Source: Lwoffella lincolnii
GTDB lineage: Bacteria > Pseudomonadota > Gammaproteobacteria > Pseudomonadales > Moraxellaceae
DNA length: 29,689 nucleotides
Direction: 5' to 3'
Assembly: GCF_002014765.1 (NCBI RefSeq)
Contig: NZ_MUYT01000002.1
Location: forward strand, 129,989-159,677
The translations under genes and the position numbers were made by a program. The notes beneath the pieces were generated by a model. That model saw nothing but the letters and a program-made list of their open reading frames with translations. It was not told the origin of the DNA and searched no databases. Positions 22,271-29,671 of the stretch are shown piece after piece. Position 1 is the first letter of the stretch; each line of letters starts with the position of its first letter.

Positions 22271-23608
22271 ATGGCAAACGATTTACAAGTCACATCGAAT
22301 AAGCTTTCTGATCAGCAAGTTCAATTGATAGTGAAAGTTCCTGTTAGCAACATTCAAAAAAAGGTCGAGTCTCGCATTCGCCAGACTGCCAAAACTGCTC
22401 GGATTGATGGCTTTCGTAAAGGCAAAGTGCCTGTGTCGCACATTCGCTCACAATATGGAGCAGGTATCCAACAAGAAGTCATCAATGATGAGATACGTGA
22501 TACTGTGTTTGATGCCATTCGTCAGCAAGACATCATGGCAGTGGACATGCCCAACATTGATGAAGTCAAGTTAGAAGATGACTTTTTGGTGTATCAAGCC
22601 ACGGTGGATATTTTCCCAGAGATTGAAGTGCAAGGTCTGTCTGATGTGGACGTTGAGCGACACATTGCCAGCATCAGTGATGATGATGTGGATACCATGA
22701 TTGAAAGTTTGCGTCAACAACGTCAAGAGTTTGTTGAAAAAGATGACAAGCTTGCTCAAGGCGACCAAGCGACTTTTGATTTTGAAGGCTCAATTAATGG
22801 TGAGACTTTTGACGGTGGAACAGCTCAAGATTTTGACCTTGTGATTGGTAGTAACCGCTTTATCCCAGGGTTTGAAGAGCAAATGGTTGGCATGCAAGCA
22901 GGTGAAGAGAAGGTCATTGAGGTGACATTCCCAGAAGATTATCAAGCTGAGAACTTAGCTGGTAAAGATGCCCAATTTAAAGTGGCAGTAAAATCAGTGA
23001 AACAAGCCAAATTGCCTGAGCTAGACGACGAATTTTTTGAAGTCTTTGGCGTAAAAGAAGGTGGTCTGGATAAACTGAAAACTGACGTACGCAAAAACAT
23101 GGAGCGTGAAATAAAAAACGCATCACGCAATCAAGTTAAGCAGGCAGTCTTTGATGCCCTGTTAGAAAAAAATGAATTTGACATCCCTAAAGCCATGCTA
23201 GAGCAAGAGATTAATCGTCAGCGTAACATGATGATTCAGCGTTTTTCTCAGCAGTTCGGTGCTAACCCCAATAACTTTAGTGGTGATATGCTACCTAATG
23301 AGTTGTTTGAAGATCAAGCTTTGCGGAGTGCCAGATTGGGGGTGATTGTATCACGCTTGATTAACAGCCAAGAGCTTAAAGTAGACCAAGAGCGAGTCGA
23401 AGAATTTATTAAAGAATCAGCAGAGAACTATGAAGACCCACAAGAAGTGATCGACTACTTTACCAATGATGAGCAACAACGTGCCAACATTGAATCAGTG
23501 GTGCTAGAAGACCAAGTGGTTGATTATGTCTTATCACAAGGCAAAGTAACCGATAAAGAGGTTGGCTATCAAGAGCTGATTGCCAGCCAACAACAAGGCA
23601 TGATGTGA
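22271..23608 (+). CDS. tig: Trigger factor (ribosome-associated chaperone and prolyl isomerase)
   Basis: Trigger factor binds the ribosome exit tunnel and helps nascent chains fold. The 445-residue product has the N-terminal ribosome-binding domain with the signature GFRKGKVP (47-54). It is followed by an FKBP-type prolyl isomerase domain (about 155-245: DQATFDFEGSINGETFDGG, IPGFEEQMVGMQAGE) and a long helical C-terminal chaperone domain (about 250-440). AGG about 8 bp before ATG 22271 is the likely ribosome-binding site. The upstream spacer is T-rich with loose GTATTA repeats. The tig-clpP-clpX order is widely conserved. A strong terminator at 23640-23670 separates it from clpP, so clpP must have its own promoter. 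Confidence 0.98.
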   Translation: MANDLQVTSNKLSDQQVQLIVKVPVSNIQKKVESRIRQTAKTARIDGFRKGKVPVSHIRSQYGAGIQQEVINDEIRDTVFDAIRQQDIMAVDMPNIDEVKLEDDFLVYQATVDIFPEIEVQGLSDVDVERHIASISDDDVDTMIESLRQQRQEFVEKDDKLAQGDQATFDFEGSINGETFDGGTAQDFDLVIGSNRFIPGFEEQMVGMQAGEEKVIEVTFPEDYQAENLAGKDAQFKVAVKSVKQAKLPELDDEFFEVFGVKEGGLDKLKTDVRKNMEREIKNASRNQVKQAVFDALLEKNEFDIPKAMLEQEINRQRNMMIQRFSQQFGANPNNFSGDMLPNELFEDQALRSARLGVIVSRLINSQELKVDQERVEEFIKESAENYEDPQEVIDYFTNDEQQRANIESVVLEDQVVDYVLSQGKVTDKEVGYQELIASQQQGMM

Positions 23609-23639
23609 TTGGTTGATAAGCATTGGTTGATAAACAACA

Positions 23640-23670
23640 AAAAAGCCCATGCCATCGCTGGGCTTTTTTT
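23640..23670 (+). terminator. Rho-independent terminator after tig
   Basis: The stem AAAAAGCCCA/TGGGCTTTTT (23640-23649 with 23659-23668) has a 9-nt loop and a run of seven T. It is the cleanest terminator in the window and starts 31 bp after the tig stop. Confidence 0.92.
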
Positions 23671-23689
23671 GCCCATGGCATCAACGACG

Positions 23690-23718
23690 CTTGAAAATAC
23701 TTGATTATCACCCTATTT
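23690..23718 (+). promoter_or_regulatory. Heat-shock (RpoH, sigma-32-type) promoter for clpP
   Basis: CTTGAA at 23690-23695, a 15-bp spacer, then CCCTATTT at 23711-23718. The E. coli sigma-32 consensus is CTTGAA, 13-15 bp, CCCCATTT, so only one base differs. It begins 20 bp after the tig terminator and would give a leader of roughly 110 nt before clpP. Confidence 0.7.
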
Positions 23719-23760
23719 ACATCAGCGTATCACATCAAACTGATGGTTTAATAAATGCCA

Positions 23761-23799
23761 CTGAGTGCTTAATTAAATATTGATTGGTTAAGCACTCAG
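23761..23799 (+). promoter_or_regulatory. Long hairpin in the clpP leader
   Basis: CTGAGTGCTTAA (23761-23772) and TTAAGCACTCAG (23788-23799) are a perfect 12-bp inverted repeat. Two G-U and two A-T pairs can extend the stem to 16 bp with a 7-nt loop. There is no T-run on either side, so it is not a standard terminator. It ends 39 bp before the clpP start and may act as an mRNA structure or protein-binding site. Confidence 0.7.
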
Positions 23800-23838
23800 G
23801 AATAAACACCCAAGGACATAAAGTAAGGACATAGAACA

Positions 23839-24555
23839 ATGATTGACACCCAGTTGATGCAAGACAGAATTCATCAAAATCCGCATTTTGACCAGTTACA
23901 ATTTGAGCAGTTTCAATGTAACCGATTACAAAGCGACCAATCACAAACTGTCGCACCACAAAACGCATTGGTTCCTATGGTCGTCGAGCAGTCTTCTCGT
24001 GGTGAGCGTTCGTTTGACATTTTTTCTCGCCTACTGCGTGAGCGAGTCATTTTTTTGACAGGTCAAGTTGAAGACAACATGGCAAATCTGATAGTCGCTC
24101 AGCTGTTATTTTTGGAGGCGGATAATCCAGACAAAGATGTGCATCTGTACATCAACTCACCTGGTGGCGTGGTTACCGCTGGCATGGCAATTTATGATAC
24201 CATGAATTTTATCAAGCCTGATGTCTCGACCATCTGCTTAGGCCAAGCAGCATCGATGGGGTCATTTTTGTTGTCAGCAGGTGCAAAAGGCAAACGCTAT
24301 GCCCTTGCTAACTCTCGAGTGATGATACATCAACCATTGGGTGGGTTTCGTGGTCAGGCATCAGACATCGAAATTCACGCTCGTGAAATCATTGAGCTAA
24401 AAGCCAAGCTCAACCGCCTGCTTGCTGAACATACAGGTCAGCCTGTGGAGCGTCTGGAAAAAGATACCGACCGTGATAACTTTATGAGTGCTGAGGCTGC
24501 TAAAGATTATGGCTTGGTTGACCAAGTGCTTGAGCGTCGCCCAACGATTAAATAA
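23839..24555 (+). CDS. clpP: ATP-dependent Clp protease proteolytic subunit ClpP
   Basis: ClpP forms the serine-protease chamber used by ClpX or ClpA. The 238-residue product has the triad Ser139 (GQAASMGSF), His164 (VMIHQPLGG) and Asp213 (DTDRDNF). The conserved body starting NALVPMVVEQSSRGERSFDI is very close to E. coli ClpP. Before it lies a 42-residue N-terminal extension, against 14 in E. coli, with 11 glutamines and a FDQLQFEQFQ stretch; it is presumably removed by self-processing before Ala43. AAGGA (23825-23829) 9 bp before ATG 23839 supports this early start. Transcription is likely from the sigma-32-type promoter at 23690. clpX follows after 191 bp. Confidence 0.97.
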   Translation: MIDTQLMQDRIHQNPHFDQLQFEQFQCNRLQSDQSQTVAPQNALVPMVVEQSSRGERSFDIFSRLLRERVIFLTGQVEDNMANLIVAQLLFLEADNPDKDVHLYINSPGGVVTAGMAIYDTMNFIKPDVSTICLGQAASMGSFLLSAGAKGKRYALANSRVMIHQPLGGFRGQASDIEIHAREIIELKAKLNRLLAEHTGQPVERLEKDTDRDNFMSAEAAKDYGLVDQVLERRPTIK

Positions 24556-24606
24556 GCATGATGACATACTTTGGTTTTGGTGATACCCAAGCCCATTTTG
24601 GCAATG

Positions 24607-24672
24607 ATTAAGTTAAATAACCAACGTTAAATAATTAACATTAAACAACGTTAAACAACTAAGTTAAATAGA
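24607..24672. repeat. Degenerate GTTAAATA / TTAAACAAC repeats between clpP and clpX
   Basis: The spacer has many diverged copies of (G)TTAAATAA and a clear 10-bp tandem pair TTAAACAACG / TTAAACAACT at 24641-24660. The region is AT-rich and probably holds the clpX promoter, but no hexamer pair stands out. Confidence 0.55.
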
Positions 24673-24746
24673 TAAGCCAAATAAAGCCTAAACCAAATAC
24701 AACATTCATAAAAACAGAATAAGTCAAAAACAAAAGGAAGTTTTTT

Positions 24747-26036
24747 ATGGCAAAAGATGACATGCCATGTTGTTCATTTTGTGGTAAAGCAAAAAATGAA
24801 GTCAAACAGTTAATCGCTGCTGATGATGCCAATATCTGTAACGAATGCGTGGCATTATGTGCAGATTTGATAGAAGATGACAGCCAGCAAATCACTGATT
24901 TTATTGATGATACAAATCCAAATAGTAGCTGGCTTAACAAAAAACTGCCCACCCCAAAAGAGCTAAGAGCTCACTTGGACGATTATGTCATTGGGCAAGA
25001 TGTTGCCAAAAAAGCCCTATCTGTGGCGGTGTATAACCACTATAAACGCTTGAAAGTGAGCCAACAACTGGCACACGACCGCAAAAAAGCCAAAATCGGA
25101 GCAGACGATGCGATGGTTGAATTGGCAAAAAGTAACATTTTGCTCATAGGTCCAACAGGCTCAGGTAAGACACTTTTGGCACAGACATTAGCACGAATAT
25201 TAGATGTACCCTTTGCCATGTCAGATGCCACAACCTTGACCGAGGCAGGCTATGTGGGGGAAGATGTTGAAAACATCGTGCAAAAGTTGTTACAAGCCTG
25301 TGATTATGACGTTGCCAAAGCTGAACAAGGCATCATCTATGTGGATGAAATTGACAAAATCAGTAAAAAAGGAGAAAACGTTTCCATCACTCGAGATGTC
25401 TCAGGTGAAGGTGTGCAACAAGCATTACTCAAACTGATTGAAGGGACGGTCGCTGCCATTCCCCCACATGGTGGACGTAAGCACCCCAATCAAGAGCTGA
25501 TTCAAGTTGACACCAGTAATATTTTAATCATTGTGGGTGGGGCGTTTGCAGGACTCGATAAGGTCATTCAACAACGCACCGAAGAGACGGGCATTGGCTT
25601 TAATGCTGATGTGAAATCAAAAGATGAATCCAGTCGCCTCAGTGAATTGTTTCGTGAAGTTGAGCCTGAGGATTTGATTAAGTTTGGTCTTATTCCTGAG
25701 CTGATTGGGCGTTTACCAGTGATTGCCACACTTGAAGAGTTGGACGAAACGGCATTGATTCAAATTTTAACCGAGCCAAAAAATGCCTTGGTTAAGCAGT
25801 ATCAGTATCTGTTTGACATGGAAGATGCCCAATTACAGTTCACTTCTGAAGCCCTAACCGCCATTGCCAAAAAAGCAGTCGAGCGTAAAACAGGGGCTAG
25901 GGGTTTGCGTTCCATTGTTGAGAATGCCCTGCTTGAGACCATGTATGAGTTGCCATCAATGCAAGATGCTAAAGTGGTTCAGGTAACCGAAGCGGTGATA
26001 AATGATGGTCAAGCTCCCAAGATATTGGGTGCTTAA
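24747..26036 (+). CDS. clpX: ATP-dependent Clp protease ATP-binding subunit ClpX
   Basis: ClpX is the AAA+ unfoldase that feeds tagged proteins into ClpP. The 429-residue product has the N-terminal zinc-binding domain with Cys9, Cys12, Cys31 and Cys34 (CSFCG, CNECV). It also has Walker A GPTGSGKT (135-142), the pore loop GYVGED (168-173), Walker B IIYVDEID (196-203) and the IGF loop (ETGIGFNAD) that docks on ClpP. The C-terminal small AAA domain with the GARGLR sensor follows. AAGGA stands before ATG 24747. Unlike many gammaproteobacteria, no lon gene follows; the next gene converges on it. Confidence 0.98.
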   Translation: MAKDDMPCCSFCGKAKNEVKQLIAADDANICNECVALCADLIEDDSQQITDFIDDTNPNSSWLNKKLPTPKELRAHLDDYVIGQDVAKKALSVAVYNHYKRLKVSQQLAHDRKKAKIGADDAMVELAKSNILLIGPTGSGKTLLAQTLARILDVPFAMSDATTLTEAGYVGEDVENIVQKLLQACDYDVAKAEQGIIYVDEIDKISKKGENVSITRDVSGEGVQQALLKLIEGTVAAIPPHGGRKHPNQELIQVDTSNILIIVGGAFAGLDKVIQQRTEETGIGFNADVKSKDESSRLSELFREVEPEDLIKFGLIPELIGRLPVIATLEELDETALIQILTEPKNALVKQYQYLFDMEDAQLQFTSEALTAIAKKAVERKTGARGLRSIVENALLETMYELPSMQDAKVVQVTEAVINDGQAPKILGA

Positions 26037-26064
26037 CGAAACCTTCGATGACGATGCCATGGTT

Positions 26065-26094
26065 GATGATGCAATGCTTGACGATGCAATGCTT
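26065..26094. repeat. 15-bp tandem duplication downstream of clpX
   Basis: GATGATGCAATGCTT (26065-26079) is followed by GACGATGCAATGCTT (26080-26094), one mismatch. It lies in the convergent clpX-ftsN spacer. Confidence 0.85.
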
Positions 26095-26145
26095 ACGATG
26101 TCATGACATGATTGGTGGAGGCATGGTTTATGGAGCATGATTTAT

Positions 26146-26179
26146 GTAGTATGGTAAGAAAAGTAGTATGGTAAGAAAA
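26146..26179. repeat. Perfect 17-bp tandem duplication at the end of the ftsN-like gene
   Basis: GTAGTATGGTAAGAAAA occurs at 26146-26162 and 26163-26179 with no mismatch. It ends 4 bp before the stop codon of the minus-strand SPOR gene. It is the second duplication in the same 147-bp spacer. Confidence 0.95.
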
Positions 26180-26183
26180 ATGG

Positions 26184-27050
26184 CTATTGACCCAATGGCT
26201 GTTTGCGTCTTTGCTCCACGATGATGCTATCAATCCCGTTATTTTGTAGTCGTTGTTGTGCCAAAGCAACCGCATTGCGATTGGACATTGTCACAGAAAT
26301 GACCTGAAAAATTTCTTGTCCATTGCCCGTCACATTTTTAACCACTTTGGCATCTACCCCAGCCATCAGCACTTGAGCTCGTCTACGGTCGGCTTCATCT
26401 GCATTGCCAAAGCTATTAATTTGCAAGATATAAGTGGTGGCAGGTTGGTTACGTTGAATGCTGGCACTGGATTTGCCGTCATTGATGATGTCAGCTTGAT
26501 TGTTGTTGTTATCCATGCTGTTGCCATCAATATGGGGCAGGTTGGTGGTCTCAGCTGAATTGTTGTCTTCAGGGTTTAAGATAGTTTGTTCAGAGATGCC
26601 ATAACCACCGTCTTGATTGGCTTCGTTATTGGCATTTTGATTGATGGCGTCTTGTTGCTCTTGCAGTTGTTTTTTGGCGGCTTCTTCTAGGCGACGCTGT
26701 TGTTCAACGACCACATCGGGCTTAAATGACATCTCTGAGCCATCACTCTGATTATTATTGTGTTCTTCAATCACAGACGCATCAGGAATGGTTATCATCT
26801 GTTGGTTGGGTAACACATCATAAAATTCATAGTCGGTGCTGTTGGTATCCATATTAACTTTGGGTTTTACTTGATAATCAATGGCTGTGGTGGGGGTACT
26901 CTGCTTGGCAAAATCAAAAAAAGGCGACAGATAAGCAAACACACCCACCATCACTGCCAATATTGCTCCGACAAACATCCAAAACAAACTGAGCAAACCG
27001 CTGGATTTTTTTCGCTTTTCAGTTGCCCCTTTGGGTTGTTTTGTCAGCAT
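26184..27050 (-). CDS. ftsN: SPOR-domain cell-division protein, FtsN-like
   Basis: The 288-residue bitopic protein has a short basic cytoplasmic N-terminus (about 1-18) and one membrane helix (about 19-41, LLSLFWMFVGAILAVMVGVFAYL). A periplasmic segment with FYDVLPNQQ follows, then a long Asn/Gln/Asp-rich linker (about 95-200) and a C-terminal SPOR domain (206-288, TYILQINSFGNADEADRRRAQVL). SPOR domains bind glycan strands lacking stem peptides at the septum, and FtsN triggers constriction. Position directly after argS matches the argS-ftsN order in Pseudomonas, which supports the FtsN call; sequence identity alone would only give a SPOR protein. GTG 27056 is possible, but ATG 27050 has GGAG 7 bp upstream. 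Confidence 0.8.
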   Translation of the reverse strand: MLTKQPKGATEKRKKSSGLLSLFWMFVGAILAVMVGVFAYLSPFFDFAKQSTPTTAIDYQVKPKVNMDTNSTDYEFYDVLPNQQMITIPDASVIEEHNNNQSDGSEMSFKPDVVVEQQRRLEEAAKKQLQEQQDAINQNANNEANQDGGYGISEQTILNPEDNNSAETTNLPHIDGNSMDNNNNQADIINDGKSSASIQRNQPATTYILQINSFGNADEADRRRAQVLMAGVDAKVVKNVTGNGQEIFQVISVTMSNRNAVALAQQRLQNNGIDSIIVEQRRKQPLGQ

Positions 27051-27090
27051 AGACACGCTCCCTTTCCTTTTTTAACACAAATTTATTTTT

Positions 27091-27122
27091 AACTTGGTTT
27101 ATTAAAAACTTGGTTTATTAAA
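27091..27122. repeat. Perfect 16-bp tandem duplication between argS and ftsN
   Basis: AACTTGGTTTATTAAA occurs at 27091-27106 and 27107-27122 without mismatch, filling nearly half of the 87-bp gap between the argS stop and the ftsN start. Confidence 0.95.
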
Positions 27123-27137
27123 AAATAACAGCAGCCA

Positions 27138-29000
27138 TCACATAGACTGTGGTGCAGACAGACCAAGTAGGGTTAAACCGTTACTCAGTACCTGTTTGAT
27201 GGCGAATGCCAGTCGCAATCGTGCTTGTACTAATGCCCAATCGGTTTCACCTTCGTCAGTGGGCAAGATGCGATTGTCGTTGTACCAACCATGAAAAGCA
27301 CTGGCTAACTCTTTAAGATAGTTGGTCAATAGATGTGGCTCTCGGTTGTTAGCAGCACGTTCGATGGTGTTAGGATAAGCAGTCAACAACTTGAGTATCT
27401 CGCTTTCACTGTCGCTGTCTAATCGTGTTTGCTGGGTGGTCGCCATCGTTGCATCATACTGCCAGCCTCGTTCTGCCAGCTTGTCAAATAATCGGCAAAT
27501 GCGAGCATGGGCGTATTGGATATAATACACTGCATTGTCTCGGCTTTGTGATTTTGCCAGTTGCAAATCAAAATCCATATGCACTTCTGGCTTTCTGGCG
27601 ACATAATAAAAGCGGGCAGCATCGTTACTCACGTCTTCACGTAACTCTCGCAGGGTAACAAACTGCCCTGAACGAGATGACATGGCGACTTTCTCTTCAC
27701 CCCGCCACAGTGATACAAACTGCACCAATATCACTTCAAGTCGATGTGGCTCAATGCCCAATGCTTGTAAGGCGGCCTTGATACGAGCGATATATCCATG
27801 ATGGTCTGAACCCCAAACGTTAATCACGGTATCAAAACCACGGTCAAACTTATTTTTATGATAAGCGATGTCTGATGCAAAATAAGTGGGTTGACCATTG
27901 GCACGCAGAACCACACGGTCTTTTTCGTCACCAAATTCGCTAGATTTAAACCATATGTTGCCATCTTTTTGGTACAGATAGCCTTTGGCATCCAATTGGG
28001 CTAGGGCATCGTTGATGTCGGCTTGTACTGATTTTTCGCTAAACCACCGCTCATAATGCACCCCAAATTCATTTAAATCTTGCTTGATGTCTGTCAAAAT
28101 ACTGTCCAAAGCGGTGTCTAAAAACAGCTGGTAACCTGCATCACCCAGCAGTGTTTTGGCATTCACAATCAAGCCATCAATATGGGTTTCTTTATCACCA
28201 GAAATGAGGGTTTTTTCACCTTTGTCATCGGTTGTATATACGGCATCGGCAGGTACGTTGTGATACAGCTTGCTGATGGGGTGAATATAGGCATCGCCAT
28301 GTTGGGTTTGTAGTGTTCTGGCAATGTCGTTGACGTAATCACCTTGATAGCCATTACTTGGAAAGGTAAATTCTGCCCCTGCCAACTGTAGATAACGCAA
28401 ATAAGTACTGGTTGCTAAAATGTCCATTTGCCGTCCTGCATCATTGACATAATACTCTCGACAAACGTCATAACCCACTGCTTGTAATAGGTTGGCAACA
28501 CTCATGCCAAAGGCAGCTCCACGCCCATGCCCAACATGTAAACTTGAAGTTGGGTTGGCAGAGACAAATTCGACTTGAATGCGTTTGCCAGCGTGAGCCT
28601 TTGACAGACCAAATTTATCCGCTTGTTTGGTGATGTCATCTAGCACAGCAAACTTGGCATCACTGCTTAAAAAAACATTGATAAATCCCGGTCCTGCGAT
28701 TTTCGCTTTGGCAATTAAGGAATTTTGTGGTAGGGCATTGATGAGTTGCTCTGCCAATACTTTGGGATTGGTCTTAGCAACTTTGGCGGCGGATAATGCC
28801 AAATTACTGGCATAATCTCCATGCTCAGGGTCTTTAGGGCGGCTAATTTGCCCATTATTTTGCCAATCGGTAGGCAATACGCCTTGGCGTTGCAATTGAG
28901 AGACAGCTTGGGCAAATAAGTGTGCAATGGCATCACTTTGTTCTGCCACAGGAGCTGATGTGCTGGATAGGGTGGTATTCGATAGGGTGGTATTTGACAT
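27138..29000 (-). CDS. argS: Arginyl-tRNA synthetase
   Basis: ArgS charges tRNA-Arg. The 620-residue product has the ArgRS-specific N-terminal Add-1 domain (HGDYASNLALSAAKVAK, from 60), the HIGH-type motif HVGH (155-158) after EFVSANPTSSL, and the KMSKS-equivalent VAMSSRSGQFVTL. A DALR anticodon-binding domain (YIQYAHARICRLF onwards) reaches the C-terminal LTLLGLSAP. It is somewhat longer than E. coli ArgS (577). Part of that is an N-terminal Ser/Thr/Asn extension, SNTTLSNTTLS, made by a 15-bp in-frame duplication. No strong Shine-Dalgarno sequence precedes ATG 29000. The ftsN-like gene follows after 87 bp and is probably co-transcribed. Confidence 0.98.
   Translation of the reverse strand: MSNTTLSNTTLSSTSAPVAEQSDAIAHLFAQAVSQLQRQGVLPTDWQNNGQISRPKDPEHGDYASNLALSAAKVAKTNPKVLAEQLINALPQNSLIAKAKIAGPGFINVFLSSDAKFAVLDDITKQADKFGLSKAHAGKRIQVEFVSANPTSSLHVGHGRGAAFGMSVANLLQAVGYDVCREYYVNDAGRQMDILATSTYLRYLQLAGAEFTFPSNGYQGDYVNDIARTLQTQHGDAYIHPISKLYHNVPADAVYTTDDKGEKTLISGDKETHIDGLIVNAKTLLGDAGYQLFLDTALDSILTDIKQDLNEFGVHYERWFSEKSVQADINDALAQLDAKGYLYQKDGNIWFKSSEFGDEKDRVVLRANGQPTYFASDIAYHKNKFDRGFDTVINVWGSDHHGYIARIKAALQALGIEPHRLEVILVQFVSLWRGEEKVAMSSRSGQFVTLRELREDVSNDAARFYYVARKPEVHMDFDLQLAKSQSRDNAVYYIQYAHARICRLFDKLAERGWQYDATMATTQQTRLDSDSESEILKLLTAYPNTIERAANNREPHLLTNYLKELASAFHGWYNDNRILPTDEGETDWALVQARLRLAFAIKQVLSNGLTLLGLSAPQSM
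28966..28995 (-). repeat. In-frame 15-bp tandem duplication at the start of argS
   Basis: GATAGGGTGGTATTC (28966-28980) and GATAGGGTGGTATTT (28981-28995) differ at one base. On the coding strand they encode SNTTL twice in a row at residues 2-11. The period divides by three. Confidence 0.9.
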
Positions 29001-29327
29001 GGTATTTTCTTAATAGGAATGATTGTCATGGGACAAAAATTTTTTATATCAATTTGATTAACCCATCAATATAACAATTTTTTGTAAAAATTGCATCTAC
29101 TTCGCTCGCTTTCACTTTTTGTTTGTTTTCACATTGGTCATGTTTGATGTCTAAGATATTGAACCCATGTGTCGGTTTTAAATTCATGCGTCAGTCCTAA
29201 AAATAAAACAGCTTCCCCACATTAACCAGTGAGTAACCCTTTATGACTACCATATCATCTGTGTTCTTGTTACACTGGCACATTCAGCCAACACGCTGAT
29301 ATTCACAAGATGTTTAAGGGGACTATT
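29001..29327. other. Divergent spacer between argS and the DUF2788 gene
   Basis: This 327-bp stretch has no convincing gene. It must hold promoters for argS (minus) and the DUF2788 gene (plus), but no strong hexamer pair is visible. A perfect inverted repeat CAATTTTT-TGT-AAAAATTG (29075-29093) is present. It has no GC pairs in the middle and no T-run, so an operator is as likely as a hairpin. Confidence 0.5.
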
Positions 29328-29543
29328 ATGTTTGCCATTTCAGCAGAAACCGTTACCAAATGGGGCATGAATGTGCTACTGCCCTTATTCATTGCCTTTT
29401 TGTTTTTTATCATGTGGGATTTGTCAAAGAAAAATAACGCAGGCAAACAAGGCACATTTTGGATATTTTTGGCATTGGGTGGGGGATTTTTTGGCTTTTT
29501 GATTAAAATGGTGATGGAGTGGTATTTTAGTAAGACCTTGTAG
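29328..29543 (+). CDS. DUF2788 family small membrane protein
   Basis: The 71-residue protein starts MFAISAETVTKWGMNVLLPLFIAFLFFIMWDLSKKNNAGKQG. It has two predicted membrane helices (about 13-29 and 43-62) joined by a basic loop with the DLSKKNNAGKQGT motif that I recognise from DUF2788, a short family of Moraxellaceae and pseudomonads with no known function. The frame opens at 29310, but AAGGGG (29316-29321) stands 6 bp before ATG 29328, which is the better start and matches the family N-terminus. Recognition comes from memory of the family pattern, so the family name is less certain than the gene itself. Confidence 0.75.
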   Translation: MFAISAETVTKWGMNVLLPLFIAFLFFIMWDLSKKNNAGKQGTFWIFLALGGGFFGFLIKMVMEWYFSKTL

Positions 29544-29637
29544 TTGGTAAAACGTTGTGGTTGGCAGTTTGTCATATTCTAGCCAAACAATGACCATTAC
29601 ACAGATTTGTGTTCATTGTTTTCTTTTGTCAGCTGTT

Positions 29638-29671
29638 TTATTCCATAATCTCTTTTATTCTATAATCTCTT
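29638..29671. repeat. 17-bp tandem duplication at the window end
   Basis: TTATTCCATAATCTCTT (29638-29654) is followed by TTATTCTATAATCTCTT (29655-29671), one mismatch, and the start of a third copy (TTATCC). It lies downstream of the DUF2788 gene; the next gene is outside the window. Confidence 0.88.

Noticed and set aside
29075..29093. CAATTTTT-TGT-AAAAATTG as a terminator
   Set aside because: It lies in a divergent spacer with no gene ending into it and has no following T-run.
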